A stretch of DNA of 64,000 nt. It comes from Aricia agestis (taxonomy: Eukaryota > Arthropoda > Insecta > Lepidoptera > Lycaenidae). The stretch is taken from NCBI RefSeq assembly GCF_905147365.1, contig NC_056412.1, forward strand, positions 9,602,001 through 9,666,000, in the 5' to 3' direction. Position numbers and translations under genes: made by a program. The notes below the pieces were generated by a model. That model was not told where the DNA came from, ran no database searches, and worked only from the letters and a program-made list of their open reading frames with translations. This document shows, piece by piece, positions 21,837 to 32,123 of this stretch. Position 1 is the stretch's first letter, and each line of letters starts with the position of its first letter.

Positions 21837-21960
21837 GTGTACTGCGCACACACTTGGGCACTATAAAATGACTCCTGCGTAACTGGCCTGGTTTCAATTA
21901 AACCGGCCACCGTCACCGAAACCGGTGTGGGAACTATTTTTATTATAACTTCGTAGCTTT
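21837..21960 (+). repeat. Dispersed CGCACACACTTGGGC / CCGGTGTGGGAAC repeat
   Basis: The left part recurs at 28,960-29,020 inside another palindromic element; the right part recurs at 13,250. Confidence 0.7.
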
Positions 21961-22022
21961 AAAATTATCAGTTTATAAGGCTCTAAATACGCTAAATTAC
22001 GGAATCTCCGTCGGGAAGGCCC

Positions 22023-22515
22023 TTAAGAGGAGTCCACACCGCCGTTTTTCCATACAAACGTTGTCAACTGTTTCCTCCCTGGATAATGCCGGTAGAGTTA
22101 TGATTTTTTTCCTGAATATCTATGGCCACTATTAGCATGTCCCTATGTTTTCTTTTTTTTTCATAACTGTATTATTAAAAAAGATAAGAACATCCAAAAA
22201 CTCAAAAATATGGCCAGATTTTCCTCTGTGTTCAAACACCCAGAAAACAAAACTGGCTAGAATATACAAAAAAATAAAACATAGGAACACAGCTCAAGCC
22301 TTGCTTTAATTCTTAATGAAAAAAGTACTTAAATCGGTTAAGTTTTGGAGAAGGAATCAGCGGACAACGAATCGAAGATTTTCTGTTCTTTTATTAGAAC
22401 TTTTGTCGTATTGTCTCTATCGTGCTCTGCGGTGGGAGACTTGAGATTGGTGAGACAGCAATACATTTTCAAATACCTATTTTCAATTTCTCTCGCCCCT
22501 GGTGTATCCTCTTAA
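22023..22515. mobile_element. TTAA-flanked element, copy 2
   Basis: 493 bp with TTAA at both ends; aligns along its length with 21,282-21,761 (shared ACGTTGTC, GTTTCCTCCCTGGATAATGC, GGCCACTA, AAAAAGTACTTAAATCGGTT). Same superfamily inference. Differences are substitutions and small indels, so the pair are independent insertions or an old duplication. Confidence 0.85.
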
Positions 22516-22728
22516 CTTTAGTCATGTTAGCGCTCTGATAGGTATTGTGTTGTCTGTCTGTGTGTCATGTATGGAAATGATCCTAGGCCTACGAATGTTC
22601 GATAAGAATAAGTTTAGAAAATGTAATGAAAATAAAACGAAGTACTAATAAAAATAAATACTTAGTGATTTGGCACTCATTTGCAAAACATAACCTCAAA
22701 ACACGATTAAATGGATGGTGGCGAACTC

Positions 22729-22852
22729 ATGGCGCATCCACACATGCCGCCGGCTTGGGTTGCAACTTGCAAGGCAGGCTGAAAGCCGGCGCGGGCACGG
22801 CGGCGGCGGCACACCCGGCGGTATAAGCCGGTGGCATGTGTGGATGCGCCAT
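22729..22852. mobile_element. GC-rich MITE with 28-bp terminal repeats
   Basis: Arms 22,729-22,756 and 22,825-22,852 pair (ATGGCGCATCCACACATGCC...), with one mismatch noticed. The interior is strongly GC-rich (GGCGGCGGCGGC). No target duplication resolved. Confidence 0.85.
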
Positions 22853-24995
22853 AAGCCGGGGCCTTAATACCGACGAGCAAGCACGAGTTAAAGTATGCGT
22901 AGTTTACCCAACGACGCACGTAAATTTACGAACACTCGAGTTTCGACAGGGCCGAAAGTTTCGGCTATATTTTGGCAGATACCGAAACTAAGGCCGAAAC
23001 CGAAACTAGATATTTTGGCCGAAACTGGCCGAAACCGAAATGTCGGGCGGTCACTAATCTTTTCTCGAAACGTCTTCGGAGATGCGATGTTTTAGCATCC
23101 AGCCAGCCAGATCAGTGTTCGGACGACGCGACCTTGAGCGTACGGATTACGACCTTATAAGATATAAGGGTTCCGTTTTTTGCCATTTGGCTACGGAACC
23201 CTAAAAATCCTTACCTTTGCAGAATAGCATTACGACTTGCAGATTTTGCGAGGAGAAGGACGAGACACCTTTTCGCCTTCGCCTTGACTTTTCTACTCTA
23301 CTACAAAGCAGAAACTCTCCTACTCTACTGACGAGGAAATCTATAGTGGCATCAATCTGAAGTCTGAACCACATCGTTCAATTTATTAGCAGCACTGGGT
23401 TGTGATTTGTGGACGGTACTCTAATACGAAGGAGTCACAATAGATCCTCAAGGGCCGCGTCGTCGTGACGTCAGGACTCAGGATTGCAATGATCTGCCTT
23501 CGCTGGGAAAAACACGCCTCATATTTTCCTAGGCTTAGATACCCACTCTGTCTATATCCAGCCAAGATGCATGGGGATAACGGGACCAGCCCAATACCAC
23601 TTTAGCTTGGCCGTCTTGACTCCTACGCCTGTGATTCTTTTTTGTGGGCGCAATATGGATATTTATTATTTTTCTTTTGTCGAGAAGTCGAGAAGACTTA
23701 GGTACTTCTAACATACTGCGCAGATCCCGAGTTGGAACTTTTGTAAATAAATCGGTCAATGACCGAGTTTACGCACCGTTGGTAAGGAGAAGCGAAATAC
23801 ATAATATTATATTATGTCAACGATTCTGCGCTTCACTGAGATCGGTAAGTCTCCCTTTATCAGCTTCTTTATGGACCATTTTCTCTGCCTTTCCTTGTCT
23901 GTTGTCAAAATAAACTAATTGGCCAAAGTAGGCATAGTGGATTTTTTGCCCTACCTCGACCCTACATTTGTTGTACAGTGTTGGTCATAGTTTGTGTCTT
24001 AGACGCAAAGTTGTGATTCCTTCCTCTAGGCTTGCAGTACTAAGATCTTACCTTAATTGTTATGTGTTAAAAAGCGGGACAATTTCGGGGAACAGCTGCG
24101 GGACCGACTGCCTGAAAGCGGGACTGACCCACCCAAAGTGGGACGTATGGTCACGTTACGTATGCCTCATCATTGTGTATCTCGGCACAAAGCCCGCTCG
24201 ATCGCGTTTGTATGAGAATTACTATGTACTCGTCATTCAGTCGTGACAAGACGTTGAACGTCGGTGAACCAAAATCGAAGCCCACTCAGGTGCAAGAGAT
24301 AGGTAGCGATTTGTATTGTTTGTTCTGTTTGTCAAGACTGAAGCTATTTCTGTGCCTATATTGCTACAATATAATATTTAGTTAAGCGTTGTTGATTCAC
24401 ATTATGTACTTTCTACGCTATAGGTACAAAGTTTCAAACAATTTAGCAGTGCGAGCGGTGTCAATTATTACAATATGAGTACGTGTCTATTTTTAATTTC
24501 CTTCTAAGTATAAGTTCTTGCAATCTATGAGTGCGCGGTTTCAGGAAAACAACGATAAAGTTTCACGTGTCTTTAATTTATTCGTAATTAAAATGCGGCG
24601 TATAGATACAAGGACAAATGGAGGACGTCACGGCCACACTTTACATAATATTTTTACAACGTCCACACTACGGGACGACAGTTTCAAAAAAGTCTTTTAG
24701 TGTTAACAGCTTGTTACCTAATTTGTCACATTTCCTCTTTCATTCATATTATTATAAAAAATTAAATAGGAAATGTGATACTATCAATGATACTATTAGG
24801 TACGAGCATTAACTTTAACAGTTGAAATTAGACCTTAGCTAAGTTTCTCAACTCCCAAGAGATTGGACAATATTTCTATGAAAATTATCAAAGTTCTAAA
24901 TTGAGTTTGAAGTACGTTTTTCAGTCGACACTTGGAGCACGTTGGAGTCTGGATACTCGACATTGGAGTTTTTTAAAGTGAGATTTCTAATCTGT
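22853..24995. other. Intergenic, mixed repeats, no gene seen
   Basis: Holds a CCGAAAC/GGCCGAAAC-rich patch (22,950-23,045) and an internally deleted GGGTTCCG element (23,159-23,207, ends only). The remainder, to 24,995, has short frames without domain signal. Confidence 0.5.
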
Positions 24996-25141
24996 GGCCG
25001 TACCACGAAATCGTTTTGAGACTCAAACAATCGTACGAGAATGCCGCGTCCTACTCTAACAAATGAGAAATTACGTTGTTAGAGCAGGACGCGGCATTCT
25101 TAGCCGATTGTCTGAGTCACAAAACGGTTTCGTAGTAGGCC
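24996..25141. mobile_element. Palindromic MITE
   Basis: Arms 24,996-25,062 and 25,076-25,141 pair with few mismatches (GAATGCCGCGTCCT / AGGACGCGGCATTC is exact apart from one indel), leaving a 13-bp loop. Confidence 0.85.
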
Positions 25142-25204
25142 TGCTGCAGCTGCTCACTATTGAGTATATTTCACAGCAACAGCCAACAAATATAATTCGT
25201 CTGT

Positions 25205-25445
25205 TTTGATTAAGAGGGCGACTAACGCAAAAATCAAACATCGTCCGCCTCTCTTCACACTCATGCCCGTCTTTCATATTATGCCAGGTGGCAACGCGCG
25301 ACGCAAAAGGTCGACGCGGATTCATCGCCAAATTAGTTTTTTCTAATACACCTAACTAAATAAAAATACAACATTTTAAAAATCCGTAGGTCAGATTCTC
25401 AATGATAGAATTTTATACAATGTGTTAAAATATTAAGTAACTTAG
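25205..25445 (-). repeat. Dispersed repeat, copy B
   Basis: Reverse-oriented relative of 2,050-2,290, including AAAATCAAACATCGTCC, ATGCCAGGTGGCAACG and CAATGATAGAATTTTATACA. Confidence 0.75.
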
Positions 25446-25469
25446 TTTAATGCACGTGTGGCGGTACCC

Positions 25470-26040
25470 ACAATTCGCCTAACATTCCTGCATCGCGCTA
25501 TCGAAGTTTTCTGAGCGCGTCGGTATATATACGACAGCTGAGATGTATCACGGGGGCTCCGGCCCGCACGAGCGATGCACGAGCATAACACCTCGCTCGG
25601 TCGGAAGATCTTCCTTTGTTGTGGCCACGCATATTCTCAAATGTGAGAATATCAGGGTCACCGATGGGTGACCCTCGACAGAACACGCCTCCTTCATCAT
25701 CATCACTCCCCGCCCGCCCTCCGCACCGCGCCAGCCAGCATCGCTTCATCGGGTACATCGTCCACTAGCCGCAATGTACCGCGGCCTGGTGGGCGACTCG
25801 GCATCGGCATTATCGGGCTTTCTCACTACACCGACCGGTCAGCAAGCAGAGTACATCTCTCCTGGTCAGCACGTAGCATCGGCCCCCGCACGGCAGCTTA
25901 TCCGACTCACTGGAACTCACTGGCACTGGCGACTCAAGCGACAAGACTTCAAGATTCGACCTCCGGTCTTCGGGGGGGAGTGATAGACCCACAATTCGCC
26001 TAACATTCCAGCATCGCGCTATCGAAGTTTTCTGAGCGCG
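25470..26040 (+). mobile_element. LTR-retrotransposon remnant
   Basis: The 50-bp block beginning CCCACAATTCGCCTAACATT occurs at 25,470 and again at 25,988. The second copy follows a purine tract (CTTCGGGGGGGAG|TGATAG), which looks like a polypurine tract plus 3' LTR start; a TATATATA box sits in the first copy. The intervening DNA retains only a short coding-like tail of about 70 residues. Interpreted as a deletion derivative (5' LTR part, end of internal region, 3' LTR part). Family not assigned. Confidence 0.6.
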
Positions 26041-26044
26041 TTGT

Positions 26045-26350
26045 ATAGGGTACAGCCGTGATCTGGTACCATGGTCACCAAAGTGGTGATCTGATGATGC
26101 AATCAATGAGGAATCGAGGGGACTCCGTGAAATTTATATGGAAACATCTAGTGATTTTAACTTTTTCTGAAAGATTATGAGCATACGCTTCCAAGAAGTA
26201 ACATTTTGCACCAGTGTATACCCTGGTTCCAAAGGTGCTGTACAGAACTCTTGAATCCTTATAGATACAAGTTCGGGGGGTTCGGCTTTGCTTTAGAAAC
26301 GGGAAGCATATACTACATTGCAAATTACTTTCATCATCATCATCGTCATC
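26045..26350 (+). repeat. GACTTCC-family internal fragment
   Basis: GGTACCATGGTCACCAAAGT, GTGGTGATCTGATGATG and the CATCATCATC tail match the bodies of the elements at 37,740-38,060 and (reverse) 41,700-41,960. Confidence 0.7.
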
Positions 26351-27135
26351 ATCATTATCATCAACAGTACTATATTTAGCTATTAATTAAAAGTGAATAT
26401 CATAACGATTTATTGTAACCTCAACTAAACATACAGATTTACAGTATCATTTGATTAATATGCAGGGGGCTTTGCCCCCGCCCCCCTCCTGTAAATGTTG
26501 TCGCATCGTTAGTGTTGAGCTTTACCCCCGACCCTTATGTCCCCCCAAACTAAGAAGGGGGGGGCCTTCTAGAAATGTTGCTTATAACAAAATGGTGTCG
26601 CGTCGTTAGTATCGACTTTTAATTCTCCTTTTTTTAGGAACAAATTACGTTATTAATTAAAAGTGAATTTATTCTAACATAAACTAAACATTTACTTTTT
26701 GAGTGTCATTTAATTACTTCACTTCGCCCCAGACTGAACTTGGGGGGCTGCACCCCCCCCCCCACCCCCCCCCCCCCCCCCTTCTCTCTTGTAATTGCTG
26801 GTCCGGCCCTTATTTTGTGTCGACCTTTTCATTCTCCTTTTTTAGGAACAAACTAAGTTAAGTATTAATTAAAAGTGAATTTATTCTAACATAAACTAAA
26901 CATTTACTTTTTGAGTGTCATTTAATTACTTCACTTTGCCCCAGGCTGAACTTGGGGGGGCGCAGCCCCCCCAAACCTCCCCACCTCCTGTAAATGCTGT
27001 CATGTCGTTAGTGTTGACCTTGCCCTCGGCCCTTATTTAGTGTCGACTTTTAATTATCTTTTTTTAGGAACAAACTAAGTTATTAATTAAAAGTGAATTT
27101 ATTGTAACATAAACTAAACATTTACTTTTTAAGTG

Positions 27136-27591
27136 TGTAACGAAAACAATAATACAACAAAGCACAGCGAGCGGACTCGAATGCTTTCCCGCTCGCACCG
27201 ACGCTCCGAGTTACATAACATCATCGACGGGTCGCCTATATAAAGCGCGATCCGTGTCTTGTTCACTCACTTAGCTAGCAGCAGCCGGTCTGCTAACACC
27301 GATTCAACAAGCTCATTGAGTAGTCTTTCGGAAGCGCCTCGGTTCATAGGTTACACAGAGTACGATAGCCTTTACGTAGTCTACTCTGGATACCTAAGTC
27401 ATAGGCTAGGAATGAGATAGCCTTTACGTAGTCCATTCCGAACCCTATTGCAGATTAGGTCAAAGTAAAGAAACACCAACCAATGCAAACTGTTCCTTAC
27501 AATAGTAATTGTGTATGCTCCTTTATATTGTGACACAATACATGTATAAACTGTGGCCGGTTGTTTCAATTATTATCACAACTACCCTACA
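27136..27591 (+). mobile_element. Solo LTR with 4-bp target duplication
   Basis: 456 bp beginning TGTAACG and ending CCCTACA (TG...CA ends), flanked by AGTG at 27,132-27,135 and 27,592-27,595. The neighbouring tandem units read CTTTTTGAGTGTCATTTAAT without interruption, giving an internal empty-site control. No internal region or second LTR is present, so it probably arose by LTR-LTR recombination. Short target duplication fits a Ty3/Gypsy-type element, though the family is not proven. Confidence 0.92.
27236..27275 (+). promoter_or_regulatory. LTR promoter: TATA box and initiator region
   Basis: CCTATATAAAGCGCG gives a good TATA box about 100 bp into the LTR, with an initiator-like TTCACTCACTT about 30 bp downstream. 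The prediction is from motif and spacing only. Confidence 0.65.
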
Positions 27592-28019
27592 AGTGTCATT
27601 TAATTACTTCACTTCGCCCGAGGCTGAACTTGGAGGGGCTGCGCCCCCCCAAACCCCCCCACCTTCTGTAAATGCTGTCATGTCGTTAGTGTTGACCTTG
27701 CCCCCGGCCCTTATTTAGTGTCGACTTTTAATTCTCCTTTTTTAGGAACAAACTAAGTTATTAATTAAAAGTGAATTTATTCTAACATAAACTCAACATT
27801 CACTTTTTGAGTGTCATTTAATTACTTCGCTTTACCCCAGGCTGAAATTGAGGGGGCCCCCAAACCCCCCCCCCCCCCCCTTCTCTTTTGTAAATTCTGT
27901 CACGTCGTTAGTGTTGACCTTGCTTTGGGGGGGGGGGCTGCGGAACCCCAAGCCCCCCCCCCCCCCCCCACCCTCTGGAAATGTTGCTTATTATATAATG
28001 GAATTATAAAAAGGAAAAT

Positions 28020-28078
28020 TTTATCCATCTCCGTTATTATACTATGCTAACGCGGACGAAGTTGCGGGCAACAGCTAG
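28020..28078 (+). mobile_element. Helitron-like 3' terminus
   Basis: ACGCGGACGAAGTTGCGGGC then AACAGCTAG|T: pre-terminal hairpin followed by CTAG. The body upstream is lost in the C/G-rich array. Confidence 0.65.
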
Positions 28079-28283
28079 TCTAATATATAAAAATAAGTCG
28101 GGTTTTCCTTCCTGACGCTATAACTCCAGGACGCACGAACCGATTTCCACGGTTTTGCATTCGTTGGTAACGTCTTGGGCTCAGTGAGGTCTATAGAAAA
28201 AAAATCAAAAAAAACTTTAAGAAAAAAGCAGGAAAACAGGGAAAATCATTTTATGGCAAAACAACGTTTTCCGGGACAGCTAG
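28079..28283 (+). mobile_element. Mini Helitron-like element, head-to-tail with the previous one
   Basis: 205 bp from TCTAATATATAAAAATAAG to GGGACAGCTAG|T. It starts at the very base after the preceding element's CTAG, forming a head-to-tail pair. Related in plan to 9,627-9,774. Confidence 0.65.
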
Positions 28284-28358
28284 TAATATATAAAATACAA
28301 TCCACAAGTGACTACGTATATGCGTATATGCTTAATGGAGATAGCTAAATAGAGAAAA

Positions 28359-28728
28359 ATAATTATTTTTAAACAAAAAATTTAAACCGACTTCCAAAGT
28401 AAACTGCCTCTAAAAAGTATGAAATAATATTTCTTACTCTATTTAAGTGCCCTTTATAGGATTGGTCTAAGCCTCAACTATATCTTTACTCAATCTTTAT
28501 CACTTTGAAGTCGGTACCAGCTCCTAAAATTTCTGCGATTCTTGACATAGCTATAACTTACGTCAGCTGGTACCGACTTCAAAGTGATAAAGATTGAGTA
28601 AAGATATAGTTGAGGCTTAGACCAATCCTATAAAGGGCACTTAAATAGAGTAAGAAATATTATTTCATACTTTTTAGAGGCAGTTTACTTTGGAAGTCGG
28701 TTTAAATTTTTTGTTTAAAAATAATTAT
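28359..28728. repeat. 164-bp perfect inverted repeat with 42-bp loop
   Basis: Arms 28,359-28,522 and 28,565-28,728 are exact reverse complements by eye along their whole length. Each arm contains CCGACTTCCAAAG and GCCCTTTATAGGATTGG. A single-arm relative of the same sequence lies at 38,281-38,455, so this is an inverted duplication of a dispersed repeat. RNA from either strand would fold into a long uninterrupted duplex. Confidence 0.95.
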
Positions 28729-28917
28729 ATCTATGAAAATTAAAAATTAAGAAGACGAAGTTTTGCCATTTGTTTGCAATACAATATTTTTAAAACTAAA
28801 AATTATTAATTTTTTATTCTTTCTAAACACCTAGCTAATGAAAAATCTGATTTGCCCCCCCCTGGCCCAGAACCTGGGTAATTTGCCCTCCCCTGGCCCA
28901 AAACCTGGGTACGCCCA

Positions 28918-29068
28918 TGGTTGTGGCCCTAATGAAAACGGCCACGACGCGTTCTGAAACTTGTGTATTGCGCACACACTTGGGCGCTATAAAATTACTC
29001 CTGAGTAACTAACCTGGTTTCAGAACGCCGTTCGTCGGTCGTGGCCGTTTTCATTAGGGCCACAACAC
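28918..29068. mobile_element. Palindromic element with internal insertion
   Basis: Outer arms TTGTGGCCCTAATGAAAACG (28,920) and its reverse complement (ending 29,068) continue through GGCCACGAC. Between them is the CGCACACACTTGGGC repeat also found at 21,845. Confidence 0.8.
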
Positions 29069-30009
29069 GGATTCGCGTCGTGGCTGTTTTTAAATGCTCA
29101 GAACGCGTCATGGCTTTTCTCGATTACCACAACGCGTTGTCGTTGTCGAACGTTGTCGAATAGCACGTCAGCCACGACACGAAAATCGACAATTTAGGGT
29201 TAGTCGCCCCCGTAGTGTTTCCAAAATTTCAGCTTGATAGCATTTGTATTTTTTTTGTTATGCGCCTTTAAAGTTGGATATTCAAGTCGAATTTTTTTTC
29301 AATTAAATTTCTTCATATTTGTATACAATTCGATAACTTATGCAATTAAAAGCAACTTTTGTTATGAAACCACTTTCATAAACGCAATATTTAATATACC
29401 TACCTGTCGAACAAAGTTGTCTCCCGATGCGTACAAACTACGAATGACTGACGTCAGTCTTTCGTAGCACTTGGTACCTATGGAGCGTTTCGGGCATGTC
29501 TTTTTTTATGAGATATTTGAATTGTCATATTTTGGTGAATTTTCAAGCTATCAGAGTCATTCTTTCAACGATGTTTCTATTTTTAAGTGTCCTTCAAATA
29601 CCGATAAGAAAAAAAATAGTCATCATGCCTATTCATTTTGCTTATAAAAATTAATCTGAAGACTGAGACGAATTGTTATTTACTTAAGGAAGTAAGTAAA
29701 TAATAATTCGTCTCAGTCTTCAGACTAATTTTTATAAGCATCATCGTCACATATTTAACATGAGTCTAAAAAGTCTGAGTTCTATGAACACTCTTGAAGA
29801 ATCGAGATCGATCTTAAAATTAGGTATCAAATTATTAGATTATACAACCTAATGGATGTAAACCACAGGTTTGACGATGTGGCTAAAAGCACTACACTTC
29901 AAACACCGAACAGCATAATTTAAATTTAATTACGTAACTATGAGGTATACAAAACTGTCTGTCCCGGCTAACATTGTTTTGCCATATATAAAGTATTTCG
30001 CGGTACCTA
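29069..30009. other. Intergenic, no gene seen
   Basis: AT-rich; the 77-codon frame at 29,234-29,467 is hydrophobic low-complexity without family signal. A foldback element lies at 29,638-29,742. Confidence 0.5.
29638..29742. mobile_element. Foldback MITE
   Basis: TTGCTTATAAAAATTAATCT... pairs with ...AGACTAATTTTTATAAGCAT; arms about 50 bp, very short loop around CTTAAGGAAG. Confidence 0.85.
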
Positions 30010-30017
30010 TATGTTTA

Positions 30018-30093
30018 TCTATTGAGAGAGGCCTATGCCCAGCAGTGGACGACTATAGGCTGATATGATGATGATGATGATGATGATGATAAT
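30018..30093 (+). mobile_element. Extremely 5'-truncated RTE-like LINE tail
   Basis: 76 bp: TCTATTGAGAGAGGCCTATG, CAGCAGTGGACGACTATAGG and a (GAT)n tail, flanked by TATGTTTA at 30,010-30,017 and 30,094-30,101. Same 3' end as 11,540-11,608. Confidence 0.85.
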
Positions 30094-30152
30094 TATGTTT
30101 AATAGCTGCAGTACAATTGGCGCGGCAGGATCCGGCCGCTTGGTTATTAAGA

Positions 30153-30390
30153 GGTTAGGGTTCCGTACCCAAAGGTTAAAAACGGGACCCTATTACTAAG
30201 ACTTCGATGTCTGTCTGTCCATCTGTCTGTCACCGGGCTGTATCTCAAGAACGGCTATCGGCCTCTTGGATATCGTTGCTAAGCTACGGCAACGCCGCCG
30301 GTCGGTTGGCGGCGGAAACTCGAGGACGTCATCTCTAGAAGTGAACATATAATTCGCACTGCACTTTTGGTAATGGGGAATGTCCATTTT
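30153..30390 (-). repeat. GGGTTCCG-element fragment
   Basis: TAGGGTTCCGTACCCAAAGG, then ACGGGACCCTATTACTAAG and CTGTCTGTCCATCTGTCTG; reverse orientation of the right end seen at 11,850-11,920. Confidence 0.75.
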
Positions 30391-31124
30391 TTTTTAAATT
30401 TTGCTCATTACAAAAACATTTCGAGGAATAAGGTCAGTGATCGTTTTTCTGTATATAAACGAAAAAAATGCCCATTAGTTACTTATATTTTTGAACAAAT
30501 ATGTTTAACCTTTGTTTGACCTTCAATGGCGTTAAATTAGCAATAAATTCGACCAACATTACGTTTCGAACTTTTGGTAAGCTTCTCGTATCAGCTTTCA
30601 CTTATTGAGAACTTGCATTTGACGAACCAGCCATTATAAATAAGATTGAAAGGAAAAAACATACTGCAGAGGCTAATTATTGGCCGCCGATGATGACGTC
30701 AGAGCGAAACTTTAAAAATTGATTGAGAAAAAACTAGCCAATGAATTTCAAAATTATTTAATTTATATTCTTAAAATACCCTATTTTAACGAAAAAAAAT
30801 ATAAAAAGTACATGTGATTTTTTTTGGACAATGCCCATTGGTTATTTTAGCACAAATTAAAAGTATTCAACGAACATTATGAGCCAAATTACTATTAAGT
30901 TTGGATTTCGGAATATTTCCAGACTTTTTCCGCGAAAAATCTGTATCGAAAGCTATATTTACTTAAATATACACGATCATGAAATATTCTTTCAAATTTA
31001 TTGAATATGATTTTTTACTGTGTATTTATTTATTTGTAAGATCATCTTATTAGTTATTACTTATTACCATAGCTGGGCACCGTTAATCAAATAGTTAACT
31101 TCGTTAATCCGTTAAATAAATCCG
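30391..31124. other. Intergenic, nothing recognised
   Basis: AT-rich with no ORF, no clear repeats within this window and no inverted ends; two ATGCCCATT(A/G)GTTA words (30,470 and 30,830) hint at a diverged duplication. Confidence 0.45.
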
Positions 31125-31577
31125 GGTTTCCGATGTAAATTATATGTTCGCAGATAAATTTAAAGAAGTTCGTTGTGAAGTTTTTTAACCGACTTCCAAA
31201 AAGGAGGAGGTTATACATTCAGCTGTGGATATTTTTTTGTGTGTTCAACGATTACTCCGCTGTTTGTGAACCGATTTTCAAAATTTTTCTTTTGTTGTAT
31301 AGATTAGATATTTGTTCCGATTGATCCGGTTCAGAGTTGGTACCATGTTCACAAAAGTGGTGGTCTGATGATGGGAACCATGAGGAAATAAAAAAAATAT
31401 ATAAACTAGCCAATTCCATACATAAAAACTAAGTTTCCTCGATATAATATTATATCGATTTTCGATAAATTTTACGATAATTGGGTTTCACTAATAAAGC
31501 TTATAGGTACAAGACCACTTTTAACCGCAGGGAAACGTTTTATTCCTATGGGTAAGGAAGTTTGCGGAAACAGCTAG
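31125..31577 (+). mobile_element. GACTTCC-family element with Helitron-like CTAG end
   Basis: Starts near AAATCCGGGTTTCCGATGTA (also at 37,597), contains ACCGACTTCCAAAAAGGAGG and TGGTACCATGTTCACAAAAG, and ends GCGGAAACAGCTAG|T at 31,577. Confidence 0.6.
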
Positions 31578-31829
31578 TTAGAAATATTTTCGAAAGAAAA
31601 TACTTAGATTAAAACAAAAATCGTTAGTAGATAGAGTAATACTTTGATATCAACGCAAGTATAAATCGAGAACTTGAAAGTCTTAAAATATTACTTCTTT
31701 ATTTTCTTAAAAGTTCACTACTAAAAAGCCCGGCCGCACATTTTCCGAATGTCTGATCAGAAAATACATTTTGACACGTCAGAATTCTGATAGCATGCGA
31801 GGTCCAAAATGTATGAACAGAGTGCGTTC

Positions 31830-32082
31830 CGGCGGGGGTCCGGCGGGCTAAAAAAGAAGGCAGTACAAGGTACTTTTTTCAATTCACAAAATATTCGGAA
31901 ATGAAGCCTATAAGCTTGTTTTACGTGGAAAATTAAGACGGTTTTGTTCGGAGTAGAACCTACTAAAGTGTAATTTGAGGGAGATACAATCGCTTTGTAA
32001 ATGACACGGCTCACGTGTCATACGCCACACGTTAAAAACATGTATGACACGGCTCCCGTGTCATCCGCACTGAATCGATTAA
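31830..32082 (+). repeat. ~240-bp repeat with TGACACGGCT palindromes, copy 1
   Basis: GAGGGAGATACAATCGCTTT, TGACACGGCTCACGTGTCAT and CACACGTTAAAAAC. Two further copies lie in tandem at 38,540-39,013 and a fragment at 37,310-37,410. This copy lies just beyond the RpL31 stop and may contribute its 3' flank. Confidence 0.8.
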
Positions 32083-32117
32083 TAGTCAAATGAAACACAC
32101 AATAGGCTTAACTTAAT

Positions 32118-32123
32118 ATTTAT
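32118..32123 (-). terminator. RpL31 poly(A) signal overlapping the stop codon
   Basis: The minus strand reads GAA TAA ATATT: AATAAA begins inside the last sense codon and includes the TAA stop. No other signal is closer, which would make the 3' UTR extremely short. Confidence 0.6.

Larger units (their letters stand above)
26382..27975 (+). repeat. Tandem array of ~210-bp units with C/G homopolymers, interrupted by a solo LTR
   Basis: Five or six diverged units share ATTAATTAAAAGTGAATTTA, ACATAAACTAAACATTTAC, GAGTGTCATTTAATTACTTC, CAGGCTGAACTTGGGGGG and TGTCGTTAGTGTTGACCTT. Each unit has a G run followed by a C run able to fold back; C runs exceed 15 bases at about 26,766-26,780 and 27,950-27,970. 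Unit spacing is roughly 210-270 bp once the 456-bp LTR (27,136-27,591) is removed. Apparent 69-79 codon frames here are low-complexity artefacts. Confidence 0.85.

Noticed and set aside
25470..26040. Intact LTR retrotransposon
   Set aside because: The copies of the terminal block are only about 520 bp apart and no gag, protease, integrase or reverse transcriptase sequence lies between them.
27509..28050. Proline-rich 69- and 79-codon frames
   Set aside because: They are produced by C homopolymers in the tandem array and the LTR edge.
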